Below are positions 22,814 to 30,151 of a DNA stretch of 42,737 nt, piece after piece. The translations under genes and the position numbers were made by a program. The notes under the pieces were generated by a model. It ran no database searches and had not been told where the DNA came from. It saw only the letters and a program-made list of their open reading frames with translations. Position 1 is the stretch's first letter, and the number at the start of each line of letters is the position of its first letter. The stretch covers positions 1-42,737 of the forward strand of contig CAKTVW010000022.1 of NCBI GenBank assembly GCA_934630495.1. The letters are read 5' to 3'. This DNA comes from an uncultured Oscillospiraceae bacterium (GTDB lineage Bacteria; Bacillota; Clostridia; Oscillospirales; Oscillospiraceae).

Positions 22814-24431
22814 CGACGGTCCCGGCCCGTACACGAATCGTCTTCTTGACGGACTGGCAGAGCGCGGCGTTAAGGCAACGTTTTTCATGGTCGGGCAGAA
22901 CGCGAAGAATTATTCCGATACGGTGCGGCGGGTCTATCGCGAGGGACACCAGATCGCGCAGCATACATACGATCATCCCACGCTTTCCACGAAGAGCGAC
23001 GAGCAGGTACATTGGCAGCTTGACACGACGGACGATATTCTGAACGGTCATCTCGGGATGAACTTCAATTATCTGCTCCGCCCGCCCTACGGCGACTATT
23101 CCAAGCACACGCTGTCCATTATTGGCAAGCCCGCGATCATCTGGTCTGTAGATACGCTGGACTGGAAATACCGCAACTCCAACACCGTCCGGGACAATAT
23201 CGTTTCCGACGCATTTGACGGTGCGATCGTCCTGATGCATGATATCCATTCCACAACGATCGACGGCGCGCTGATGGCCATTGATATTCTAAAGGAACAG
23301 GGCTATGAGTTTGTAACGGTTAACGAGCTGCATCGCCGCCGCGGGAGAACGCTGGTAAACGGCGAGCTGTACTATTCCTGCAAGCCGACGGGGACCGATC
23401 TCGGTCCGATCTCCGAACCGACGATCTCCGTCAAGTCGAGCTACGGCGGCGTTAAGGTGCAGATCACGGCGGACAGCGGCGCGGATATTTACTACACGAC
23501 CGACGGCTCAGACCCGGCCTTTGACGGCAAGCTCTATATGGGCGAGATCTCCATTAAGGGAGATACGACGGTCAAGGCGCTTGCCTCCTATAACCTGAAC
23601 GGAAGCCGAAGCAGCGTCGTCAGCCGCAAGGTCGCCGGGAAAATGGCGATCGAGCCGACGATCACCGTGGAAAACGGCTGTGTCGTTCTGAACAACCCCA
23701 ATCCCGGCACCGAGCTTCGTTATACGACCGACGGCACCGCGCCGAAGGCGACAAGTCCAAAGTATACCGCGCCGATCCCATGCTATGACGGCGTCCTGCG
23801 CTATCAGGTCATGGGCGACGGCATCGGCAGCACGGCGCAGACGATCTATGTAACAAGCAACGGCAACTTATTTCGTGATGTTCCCAATACGAGCTGGTAT
23901 TTCGGGGAGGTCGATCGTGCGGTCACCGTCGGGCTGTTCAATGGCACCGGTTTATATTGCTTTGCGCCGGATAGCAGCCTGACAAGAGCCATGTTTGTTA
24001 CCGTGCTTTACCGCATGAATCTGAAATTAGGCGGCGCAGCGAAGGCAGAAAAAACGGCCGAGCGCTTCCGGGATGTCCCGGAGGGAGAGTGGTACAGCGA
24101 TGCCGTGGCATGGGCCGCAGGGAACGGTATCGTTGAAGGCTACGGCAACGGCATTTTTAAGCCGGAGCAGAGCATCACGCGCGAGGAAATGTGTACGATT
24201 ATGAACCGTGCCTTCGGAAAGACGCTCCCCGAGGATGCGGCGGACGCAAAGCTGACCTTCTCCGACTCGGCAGCGATCTCGGCATGGGCGGCGGAGAGCG
24301 TTGCGCGTATGGCCTACGCGGGCATTATCCGAGGTGTCGGAAATAACCGCTTTGCGCCGTCGAACACTGCGACGCGCGCAGAGGCGGCCGCGATCGTCCT
24401 GAGAATGTATGACTATTGCAGGAAGAACTGA
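22704..24431 (+). CDS. SLH-anchored polysaccharide deacetylase (CE4)
   Basis: The 575-residue secreted protein has a signal peptide (1-25, ending TASA). The NodB/CE4 domain (about 30-225) shows TFDDGP (D37, D38), HTYDHP (H87, H91), RPPYG (126-130) and the VLMHDIH motif with its catalytic His, consistent with peptidoglycan or chitin-oligomer N-deacetylases. Two repeats like the chitobiase C-terminal domain (CHB_HEX) follow, each with YYTTDGSDP- or RYTTDGTAP-type cores (about 235-390). Three SLH domains (about 392-575) end the protein and should hold it at the pyruvylated wall polymer. ATG 22704 has ACGGAGG 5 nt upstream. The start lies inside the upstream hypothetical gene. A terminator follows. 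Confidence 0.93.
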   Translation: MMKRWIAMILTICSLLTILPMTASAKKGGKLIALTFDDGPGPYTNRLLDGLAERGVKATFFMVGQNAKNYSDTVRRVYREGHQIAQHTYDHPTLSTKSDEQVHWQLDTTDDILNGHLGMNFNYLLRPPYGDYSKHTLSIIGKPAIIWSVDTLDWKYRNSNTVRDNIVSDAFDGAIVLMHDIHSTTIDGALMAIDILKEQGYEFVTVNELHRRRGRTLVNGELYYSCKPTGTDLGPISEPTISVKSSYGGVKVQITADSGADIYYTTDGSDPAFDGKLYMGEISIKGDTTVKALASYNLNGSRSSVVSRKVAGKMAIEPTITVENGCVVLNNPNPGTELRYTTDGTAPKATSPKYTAPIPCYDGVLRYQVMGDGIGSTAQTIYVTSNGNLFRDVPNTSWYFGEVDRAVTVGLFNGTGLYCFAPDSSLTRAMFVTVLYRMNLKLGGAAKAEKTAERFRDVPEGEWYSDAVAWAAGNGIVEGYGNGIFKPEQSITREEMCTIMNRAFGKTLPEDAADAKLTFSDSAAISAWAAESVARMAYAGIIRGVGNNRFAPSNTATRAEAAAIVLRMYDYCRKN

Positions 24432-24464
24432 TGAAACAGTCGATAATAACGTAAGAAAATGCTG

Positions 24465-24502
24465 AAACGGTGCGGTCCCAATCAGGGCCGCACCGTTTTA
24501 CG
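24465..24502. terminator. Bidirectional terminator between convergent genes
   Basis: A 14-15-bp GC-rich stem (24465-24479 with 24485-24498, one G-U type mismatch) has a 5-nt loop and flanking A- and T-runs. It can stop both the deacetylase gene (+) and the CobW pair (-). Confidence 0.9.
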
Positions 24503-24534
24503 TAGACACTGTATTAGCTGAGATTCCTTAGCCT

Positions 24535-25470
24535 TCAGAAGGTCGCGACTTCGTTTGCGGCCGGTTCGGCAGGCTCGACGGAAACGGCGGTCAAGATCGG
24601 ACCCGTGCCGCGGTAAAGATTGTGGAAACGGACCTGGACCTTGGCCGTGACGGTGACCCATTGGCGCGCGCGAAGCTCGTTTGCCTGTTCATATCTGCAC
24701 GGAAGGCCCATGAACTGAATATCCTCCACGCAGCAGGTCATAACAAAACGTCCGGGCGCAAAGAAACCGTCGCGATCCTTCTTCAGCCGCGCCACCTGCG
24801 CCTTGAAGCGCACGGTTTTTCCGTTGTACTTCTTCGGCTCCTCGGTGATGTCGCGATACCAAAGCGCATAGTCGTCGTCCGCGACCTCCACGATCGGTGC
24901 GTTGATATCGAAGGGGAGCGGGTCCTCGATCTCGTCAAACTGTGTGGAACCGTCGGTGTATTCGTAAAGGATGCCGACGCGGCGGTTTAGGGCGCGGGCC
25001 AGCTTGTGCAGCGGCATAATGTCCGATTTCGGCGCAAGACGGTTGAAGACTACCATTTCGCATCCGCTCAGCTTGTCCACAACGAGCGAACGCATGTTGG
25101 CATTGTAGCTCTCGATCGTGCTGCCGTCGGCGAACATGACCTCCTGCGCGACCTGCCAGTCCTGCGGCATCTTCTGATAAAATTCCCCGACAAGCAGCAT
25201 CCCGTTCAGCTCGACGACGACGCGTTCGGCGCGGTGCTTTTTCAGCAGTGCATCCAGCTCCTGCGTTGTGACGGCGGACTGATCGATCACTTCCTGATAG
25301 ACGTTTTGGTGCGGATAGGCGGAGATATCATATTCCTCCTCGCCCTCTTCGCAGAGCAGAAGGAGCGTCCGCTCACCCGCGTTGAAGCGGGTGTCGCAGA
25401 GCGTCTCCTGAATAAACTTCGTCTTACCGGCATCCAGAAAGCCGGTAAAGGCATATACGGGGATCGGCAT
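24535..25470 (-). CDS. CobW-type GTPase fused to a YcgQ (DUF1980/TIGR03943)-like domain
   Basis: The 311-residue protein has an N-terminal G3E GTPase domain (about 1-185) with Walker A GFLDAGKT (10-17). The usual CxCC metal site of COG0523 is absent; CEEGEEEYD (40-48) occurs in the region after strand 2. The C-terminal part (about 205-300) has YRDITEEPKKYNGKTVRFKA and FVMTCCVEDIQFMGLP, which resemble the C-terminal domain of YcgQ-type proteins (TIGR03943), usually paired with a permease. Here that domain is fused to a GTPase and no permease is present. The gene follows the other CobW gene by 3 nt, so they are translationally coupled. A role in metal homeostasis is inferred. Confidence 0.82.
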   Translation of the reverse strand: MPIPVYAFTGFLDAGKTKFIQETLCDTRFNAGERTLLLLCEEGEEEYDISAYPHQNVYQEVIDQSAVTTQELDALLKKHRAERVVVELNGMLLVGEFYQKMPQDWQVAQEVMFADGSTIESYNANMRSLVVDKLSGCEMVVFNRLAPKSDIMPLHKLARALNRRVGILYEYTDGSTQFDEIEDPLPFDINAPIVEVADDDYALWYRDITEEPKKYNGKTVRFKAQVARLKKDRDGFFAPGRFVMTCCVEDIQFMGLPCRYEQANELRARQWVTVTAKVQVRFHNLYRGTGPILTAVSVEPAEPAANEVATF

Positions 25471-25473
25471 GAC

Positions 25474-26610
25474 TTACACCCCGAACAGCTCGGCCAGAGC
25501 GGACTCATTGAGCTTCGAGCCGATAACGCACAGACGGCCCGTGACGGCGGCGCTGCCGCTGCGGACGTCCAGCTCGCCGGGAACATGGTCGAAGTGGATC
25601 CATGTGCCGTCGGGTGCGGGGACAATGCCCTTTGCGCGCAGAACGATCCCGTATTTCTCCGCATCGTCAAGCGCGGTCAGGCAGGCGTGGATTTCGTCGG
25701 CTGTGAATTTCTTCGGCGTTTCGACGCCCCAGCTTGTAAACACCTCGTCGGCATCATGGCCGTGATGATGGTGGTGATGGTGCTCGTGGTGGTCTTCATC
25801 CTCGTCATGGTGATGATGGCAGCAGTGCTCGTCATCATCCTCGTCGTGGTGGTGATGGTGGTGCTCATCCTCGTCGTGATGATGCTCGTCTTCATCATGA
25901 TGATGGTGATGCTCCTCCTCGCTGTCATGGTGATGATGGTGGCAGCATTCGTCATCGTCGTCATCCTCATGCTCGTGCGCGTGCTCGACCATTTCGGCAA
26001 GCTCGTCGTTCAGAGAATGCTGGCGCTGCATCGCCTCGAGAATTTGCTTGCCCGTAAGCTGATCCCACGGCGTTGTGATAATGACTGCTTCCGCGTTGTG
26101 CTCGCGAAGCAGCGCGACGGCGTCGGCGAGCTTCTGCTCGGAGATCGTCGCGGTACGGCTCAAAAGGATCGTAGAAGCCGTTTCAATCTGATTGCTGTAA
26201 AATTCGCCGAAGTTCTTCAGATATACTTTGCATTTCGTGGCGTCCGCAACGGTGACAAAGCTGCCGAGCGTGACCTCGTCGGTCGCGACACGCTGAACGG
26301 CCGCGATCACGTCGCTGAGCTTGCCGACGCCGGACGGCTCGATAAGAATGCGATCGGGATGGTATTCCGCAATGACCTTTGTCAGAGCGCGGCCGAAATC
26401 GCCGACCAGCGAACAGCAGATGCAGCCGGAATTCATTTCGTTGACCTGGATCCCCGCGTCCTGCATAAAGCCGCCGTCGATGCCGATCTCGCCAAATTCG
26501 TTTTCGATCAGCACGATCTGCTCACCGCAGTAGGCCTCTTTGATCATCTTTTTAATCAGTGTTGTTTTTCCTGCTCCGAGAAAGCCGGAAAAAATGTCGA
26601 TGGTTGTCAT
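25474..26610 (-). CDS. CobW/COG0523 GTPase with long His-rich metal-binding loop
   Basis: The 378-residue G3E GTPase has Walker A GFLGAGKTT (9-17), the metal-binding GCICC motif (C63, C65, C66), and a CobW C-terminal domain (about 290-378, with HFDHVPGELDVR). Between them, residues about 210-285 form a stretch made almost only of His, Asp and Glu, with two CC pairs, which should bind Zn, Ni, Co or a similar metal. Family members act as metallochaperones or metal-insertases. The gene has a strong promoter of its own, with palindromes around the -10 (26675-26703). ATG 26610 has an AAGGAAG SD. The downstream GTPase/YcgQ-fusion gene starts 3 nt after its stop. Confidence 0.92.
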   Translation of the reverse strand: MTTIDIFSGFLGAGKTTLIKKMIKEAYCGEQIVLIENEFGEIGIDGGFMQDAGIQVNEMNSGCICCSLVGDFGRALTKVIAEYHPDRILIEPSGVGKLSDVIAAVQRVATDEVTLGSFVTVADATKCKVYLKNFGEFYSNQIETASTILLSRTATISEQKLADAVALLREHNAEAVIITTPWDQLTGKQILEAMQRQHSLNDELAEMVEHAHEHEDDDDDECCHHHHHDSEEEHHHHHDEDEHHHDEDEHHHHHHDEDDDEHCCHHHHDEDEDHHEHHHHHHHGHDADEVFTSWGVETPKKFTADEIHACLTALDDAEKYGIVLRAKGIVPAPDGTWIHFDHVPGELDVRSGSAAVTGRLCVIGSKLNESALAELFGV

Positions 26611-26674
26611 ATTGACGCTTCCTTTCTTTGCCGCGTCTCGGCTGTCGGCTGTACGCAGCTTCTATATCTGTATA

Positions 26675-26703
26675 ATTATATCACTTATTTTAAGTATGTG
26701 CAA
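26675..26703 (-). promoter_or_regulatory. Promoter and possible operator of the CobW pair
   Basis: On the minus strand, TTGCAC (26698-26703), a 17-nt spacer and TATAAT (26675-26680). Within the spacer is the inverted repeat ACTTA-AAA-TAAGT, and the -10 overlaps TATAATTATA. Such symmetry suits a repressor site, for example a Zur- or Fur-type regulator. The regulator itself is not identifiable. Confidence 0.7.
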
Positions 26704-26795
26704 CCAAAATGAAACTTTTTTGATACGACTTGTCAGTCCTGTCGGAAATAAAAAACAAGCCCTTGTACGCAAATTCCGAAAATTGAGAAGCCGCA

Positions 26796-26824
26796 GGATA
26801 TTTCGCGATACGGCGGGCATACTA
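26796..26824 (+). promoter_or_regulatory. Sigma-G/F-like promoter for the Asn/Gln microprotein
   Basis: AGGATA-type -35 (core 26796-26800), a 17-nt spacer and CATACTA (26818-26824). CATACTA is the classical sigma-G -10 sequence of Bacillus forespore genes (TGAATA-N17-CATACTA). The -35 has four of six matches. It leaves a leader of about 37 nt before ATG 26868. Confidence 0.5.
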
Positions 26825-26867
26825 CTTTCGCGGAAATCCGCAATAGAAGTTTTGGAGGATCAAGACG

Positions 26868-26978
26868 ATGGAAAATCGCAATCAGAACCAGAATCAGCAG
26901 AATAAGAACCAGAACCAGCAGCAGAATCAGCAGAACAAGAACCAGAATCAAAATCAGAACCAGAACCAGAATAAATAA
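26868..26978 (+). CDS. 36-residue Asn/Gln-rich microprotein
   Basis: The peptide starts MENRNQNQNQQ and consists of only Asn, Gln, three Lys, one Arg and one Glu besides Met; the longest motif is a simple N/Q alternation. It has an ideal SD (GGAGGAT, 7 nt before ATG), a sigma-G/F-like promoter and a strong terminator 12 nt past its stop, so it looks like a real gene despite low complexity. Gamma-type SASPs of Bacillus are also Asn/Gln-rich forespore proteins, but they contain Ala, Ser and Thr repeats and are longer. No homology is claimed; a spore storage or DNA-independent forespore role is inference. Confidence 0.65.
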   Translation: MENRNQNQNQQNKNQNQQQNQQNKNQNQNQNQNQNK

Positions 26979-26990
26979 TTCTGCCCAAAA

Positions 26991-27036
26991 CAATAAAGGC
27001 AGCACCGCCGGCGGCGGTACTGCCTTTATTGTTTTT
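26991..27036. terminator. Bidirectional terminator after the microprotein and the PRTase
   Basis: A 19-bp stem (26991-27009 with 27013-27031, one mismatch) has a 3-nt loop, followed by TTTT. The opposite strand also has a T-run (26987-26990 as AAAA), so it can serve the minus-strand phosphoribosyltransferase gene. Confidence 0.92.
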
Positions 27037-27083
27037 CTATTGCTTTTACTTTGTGCCTGAGCGTGCCTGAGCAGCAGACGGCG

Positions 27084-27638
27084 TTATTCCTTGATCGAAC
27101 CGTCGGGATTGAACAGCGGGAGCTTTTGTAGATAGACGAGGTCCTTGCGCAGAAGGGCGTCGCCCTCGGCGAGGATCGCGGCGCGTCCCGCGACAATGCC
27201 GCCCGCCTCCGTAACGAGCTTTTCCAAGGCCGCCAGCGACTCGCCGGTCGAGATCACGTCGTCGACGAGAAGCACGCGCTTGCCGCGCAGACGTTCGGCA
27301 TCGGCAGCGTCCAGATAGAGATGCTGCGTTCCGGCTGTGGTGATGGAGTTAACGGACACCTCATACACCTTTGACATATAGAGCTTCGGAGCCTTTCGGG
27401 CGATAAAGTAGTCGTTGCGGCCGCTCTGCCTTGCCATTTCGTGCACGAGCGGGATGCCCTTCGATTCCGCAGTCAGCAGATAATCAAATTCGGGAGCACG
27501 CTCCAAAAGTGCTCCGGCAGCGCGAACGGTCATTTCCACGTCTCCGAAGATCACGAATGCGGCAATGTAGGTATCGTCGGATACCTTACACAGCGGCAGG
27601 TCACGGTGAAGCCCTGCGACAGTGATATTGTAGGTCAT
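27084..27638 (-). CDS. Phosphoribosyltransferase family protein (Apt-like)
   Basis: The 184-residue type I PRTase has the PRPP-binding motif VLLVDDVISTGES and the base-side segments AESKGIPL and RKAPKLYMS. It resembles adenine phosphoribosyltransferases, but the N-terminal part differs from classical Apt, so the base specificity is uncertain. The start is ATG 27638, because AAAGGAG is 7 nt upstream; the upstream ATG at 27644 is too close to the SD. A -10 of TATAAT is seen at 27664-27669 with a weak -35. It shares the bidirectional terminator with the microprotein gene. Confidence 0.85.
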   Translation of the reverse strand: MTYNITVAGLHRDLPLCKVSDDTYIAAFVIFGDVEMTVRAAGALLERAPEFDYLLTAESKGIPLVHEMARQSGRNDYFIARKAPKLYMSKVYEVSVNSITTAGTQHLYLDAADAERLRGKRVLLVDDVISTGESLAALEKLVTEAGGIVAGRAAILAEGDALLRKDLVYLQKLPLFNPDGSIKE

Positions 27639-27663
27639 AAGCATTCTCCTTTCTACGAGGGTT

Positions 27664-27692
27664 ATTATAACACGTTTTTGCGTTTTTTGAAG
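27664..27692 (-). promoter_or_regulatory. Probable promoter of the PRTase gene
   Basis: On the minus strand, a perfect TATAAT (27664-27669), a 17-nt spacer and CTTCAA (27687-27692). The -35 is poor. Confidence 0.5.
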
Positions 27693-27745
27693 CCCCCCGC
27701 GAATAATTTCTCATTTTCGGGTCAAGCTACGGTAGGGTGATTTTT

Positions 27746-28177
27746 GTGGAAAATGATTTGTCGATGCTCAATTCGATCCGAAAAGCGACGCAAATGGGTT
27801 GCTATGGCATCGAATGCGTCTTAGACGAGACGGTAAACCGCGATTTTCGCGCGGCACTGAGACAGCAGTATGCCGAATACGAAGAAATTTTCGGCGAAGC
27901 GGATCAACTCCTGCGCGAGAAAGGCGGAAAAGCGCAGAATATCAATCCGATGGCGAAATACAGCTCGGCAATGACCTCCAAAATGCGTGTGCGCACCAGC
28001 GCCGACCCGACGGCCAAAATTGCGGAGCTGATGCTGCAGGGGAATACGCGCGGAATGATAAAGAGTATGCATAATATCCGTACGATGGGAGTGCTCGATC
28101 CGAAGGTGTCGTCTCTCTCCAACCGGCTGCTGCAAACGGAGCAGGCCAATATTGACCAGATGAAGAAATATCTATGA
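27746..28177 (+). CDS. Helical protein of unknown function
   Basis: The 143-residue protein is almost entirely helix-forming, with segments such as SIRKATQMGCYGIECVLDE and RAALRQQYAEYEEIF. The helix pattern and length recall ferritin-like spore-coat proteins, but no family is assigned. GTG 27746 is preferred because AGGGTG lies 6 nt upstream; GTG 27737 is the alternative. It is divergent from the PRTase gene, and its terminator (28183-28211) follows at once. Confidence 0.75.
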   Translation: MENDLSMLNSIRKATQMGCYGIECVLDETVNRDFRAALRQQYAEYEEIFGEADQLLREKGGKAQNINPMAKYSSAMTSKMRVRTSADPTAKIAELMLQGNTRGMIKSMHNIRTMGVLDPKVSSLSNRLLQTEQANIDQMKKYL

Positions 28178-28182
28178 TACAA

Positions 28183-28211
28183 AGGCCCGATACATGCCAT
28201 GCATCGGGCCT
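28183..28211 (+). terminator. Terminator hairpin, first copy of a 29-bp direct repeat
   Basis: AGGCCCGAT (28183-28191) pairs with ATCGGGCCT (28203-28211). It lies 6 nt past the stop of the helical protein gene but lacks a following T-run. Exactly the same 29 bases occur at 28521-28549, where TTTTT follows. Confidence 0.85.
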
Positions 28212-28520
28212 CAGACTGTCAAAAAAGTCCGGAATCGTCAAAATCGGTTCACTTTTTTATAGATTTTCAGCCCCTGCGTTTTAATTCAAAAAGCAGAATA
28301 TCTCGAATTATATAATGCAAAAAATGCTTGCTTCGCAAGGATTTTGACTTACTGCGCAGCCGTTAGCGACGAAGGAGCTTTACGGATGCGGCGTACCCCT
28401 TGCGGGTGCTGCGCAACTCACGCCCTACCGTACTTCAGTACGCCGACGGGCGTGAGTTGCTTGTCTTCCGAACTTTTTAGCAGTCTGTCAGCGTGCCGAA
28501 AAGGGTTTTTCGACACGCTG
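28212..28520 (+). mobile_element. Non-coding TIR-bearing insert splitting a duplicated terminator (MITE-like)
   Basis: The insert of about 309 bp has inverted-repeat ends: CAGACTGTCAAAAAAGTCCGG.. at 28212-28234 matches the reverse complement of 28466-28487 with few differences. A separate hairpin (CAGCGTG at 28489-28495 with CACGCTG at 28514-28520) follows the right arm. Inside is a GC-rich stem of at least 12 bp (GCAACTCACGCC near 28407-28421, with GGCGTGAGTTGC at 28449-28460), enclosing CGTAC-TTCA-GTACG. No transposase or long reading frame was seen. It is flanked by the perfect 29-bp terminator repeat. Confidence 0.7.
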
Positions 28521-28555
28521 AGGCCCGATACATGCCATGCATCGGGCCTTTTTCG
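28521..28555 (+). terminator. Terminator hairpin, second copy of the 29-bp repeat
   Basis: Identical to 28183-28211, and followed by TTTTT (28550-28553 and neighbours). This looks like the original complete terminator of the helical protein gene, displaced by the insert. Confidence 0.85.
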
Positions 28556-28565
28556 CGCGGTGATG

Positions 28566-28594
28566 CACCGTTTGCGTGCTGCGTGCATACACTA
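28566..28594 (+). promoter_or_regulatory. Sigma-K-like (mother-cell) promoter of the SleC-like operon
   Basis: CACC (28566-28569), a 16-nt spacer and CATACACTA (28586-28594) match the Bacillus sigma-K pattern mACm-N16-CATAnnnTA and also the sigma-E -10 CATACAhT. The SD starts about 5 nt downstream, so the leader would be very short. Confidence 0.6.
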
Positions 28595-28612
28595 TGGGAA
28601 AGGAGGTGTACT

Positions 28613-28999
28613 ATGCCGGAAAACGGATTCTTAACGGTTCGCACTTATACGTCCTACGCGCAGCTTCCCGTTCGGGGCGTTGCAATCACGGTAACGCAGC
28701 CGACACAAAATGGGACGCGCCTGATCGCCGCACGTCTGACCGATGAAAACGGCAAAATTGAGCCGATCACAATTCCTGCGCCCGCCCGGCCGGAGAGTCA
28801 GGAGCCGGGAGCGCTCAAGCCCTTCGTTTCGATCGATATTATTGCAGACCATCCGGAATATGAACGGATCCTCGTGGAAAACGTTCAGGTTTTTGCGGGC
28901 GTTTTGACGCAGCAGAATCTTGAAATGATCCCGATCGGGGCGCGTCCGGAGGCATGGAACGTGACAGAGGTCTTCAACATCACCGCCCAACCGCTGTAG
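28613..28999 (+). CDS. SleC-prosequence-like protein
   Basis: The 128-residue protein begins MPENGFLTVRTYTSYAQLPV and ends before GARPEAWNVTEVFNITAQPL. It resembles the N-terminal pre-pro region of clostridial SleC, with the beta-sandwich pattern VAITVTQ..LIAARLTDENGKIEPITI. In the SleC I remember (C. perfringens), this region is removed from the precursor by Csp proteases. Here it is a separate gene; the mature-enzyme-like gene follows after 8 nt. ATG 28613 has AGGAGG with good spacing. It is the first gene behind the sigma-K-like promoter. Confidence 0.78.
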   Translation: MPENGFLTVRTYTSYAQLPVRGVAITVTQPTQNGTRLIAARLTDENGKIEPITIPAPARPESQEPGALKPFVSIDIIADHPEYERILVENVQVFAGVLTQQNLEMIPIGARPEAWNVTEVFNITAQPL

Positions 29000-29007
29000 G
29001 AGGAGAA

Positions 29008-30141
29008 ATGGCATCGTTTTCACCGTACATACCGGAACGGATCACGGTTCACCTTGGCTCGCCGAGCAGCTATGCCGCCAATGTCACGGTGCCGTTTTCA
29101 GACTATGTAAAAAATGTAGCGTCCAGCGAGATCTACCCGACATGGGACGACAGCGCACTGACGGCCAACATTCTTGCGATCATTTCGTTCGCGCTCAACC
29201 GTGTGTATACCGAGTTTTACCGCAGTCAAGGCTATGATTTTGAGATCACGTCCTCGACCGCGATCGACCAGAAATTTATCAACGGACGAAATTATTTCGA
29301 CAGCGTTTCCCGCATTGTCGATAATATTTTCAACAACTATCTGCGCAGACAGGGATTTATCGAGCCGCTGGCAGCGAAATTCTGCAACGGAACGACCGTG
29401 ACCTGCGAGGGCCTGAGCCAATGGGGGTCGCAGGAGCTGGCCCGGCAGGGCCTGAACTCGGTGCAAATTCTGCGGCGATATTACGGAAACGATGTAGAGA
29501 TCGTGACCAACGCGCCCATCAGGGGCTATCAGCCGTCCTATCCGGGCACGCTGCTGCGTCAAGGCTCCCGAGGATCTTCCGTCGTTCAAATGCAGGTCAT
29601 GCTCAACCGAATTTCCAGAAATTATCCGTCCATCCCGCGCATCGACCCGGTAGACGGCATCTTTGGTCCGCAGACGGAGGCGGCTGTCCGTGTATTTCAG
29701 GGAATCTTCGGACTGACGGTCGACGGGATCGTCGGGAAGGCGACATGGTATCAGATGGTTCGGCTCTATGTCGGCGTGAATCGTCTGGCGGAGCTGGAGT
29801 CGGAGGGGCTGACGTTTGAAAGCATCGGCTGGCAGGCACCGCCGAGTCTGCAAAGCGGAAGCAGCGGCAGCAAGGTTCGGCAGCTGCAGTATATGCTGTC
29901 CGTTATGGCGGAGTATGTCAACGATATCCCTCCCGTGGCGATCGACGGGATTTTCGGGCAGCAGACTCTTGCGGCGGTCTTGGCCTTCCAGCGCTTTGAA
30001 GGCCTGACGCCGGACGGGATCGTCGGCCCGGCGACATGGTCGGCGCTCTACGATCGCTCGATCACGCTCGTCGGTGAGGCGGAGCTGGCGTCTGCGCAGT
30101 ATCCCGGCAGACCGCTTCAGCTCGGAGACAGGGATTTTTAG
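29008..30141 (+). CDS. SleC-type spore cortex-lytic protein (SpoIID-like plus two PG-binding domains)
   Basis: The 377-residue protein starts without a signal peptide. The N-terminal part (about 5-170) matches the SpoIID/LytB fold of mature SleC: VTVPFSDYVKNVASSEIYPT carries the catalytic Glu expected of SpoIID enzymes, and EGLSQWGSQELARQG the family motif. Two peptidoglycan-binding (PG_binding_1) domains follow at about 185-260 and 285-365, with IDPVDGIFGPQTEAAVRVFQ and IDGIFGQQTLAAVLAFQRFE. SleC is a lytic transglycosylase that hydrolyses spore cortex in Clostridium. The SD (GGAGGAG) overlaps the stop of the SleC-prosequence-like gene. Confidence 0.85.
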   Translation: MASFSPYIPERITVHLGSPSSYAANVTVPFSDYVKNVASSEIYPTWDDSALTANILAIISFALNRVYTEFYRSQGYDFEITSSTAIDQKFINGRNYFDSVSRIVDNIFNNYLRRQGFIEPLAAKFCNGTTVTCEGLSQWGSQELARQGLNSVQILRRYYGNDVEIVTNAPIRGYQPSYPGTLLRQGSRGSSVVQMQVMLNRISRNYPSIPRIDPVDGIFGPQTEAAVRVFQGIFGLTVDGIVGKATWYQMVRLYVGVNRLAELESEGLTFESIGWQAPPSLQSGSSGSKVRQLQYMLSVMAEYVNDIPPVAIDGIFGQQTLAAVLAFQRFEGLTPDGIVGPATWSALYDRSITLVGEAELASAQYPGRPLQLGDRDF

Positions 30142-30151
30142 GGGGGAAGCA

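Noticed and set aside
25750..25990. Short GTG/ATG-type tandem repeats resembling a repeat array
   Set aside because: They are codons for His, Asp and Glu in the CobW protein and not an independent DNA repeat or CRISPR array.
25006..26712. 568-codon plus-strand frame with a Val/Met-rich, membrane-like stretch
   Set aside because: The hydrophobic stretch is just the complement of the His/Asp codons of the CobW loop.
27700..27729. Sigma-G-like promoter before the helical protein gene
   Set aside because: CGAATA-N17-CAAGCTA matches only partly, and the transcript would start at the SD. It is not listed as a feature and is mentioned only as a hint.
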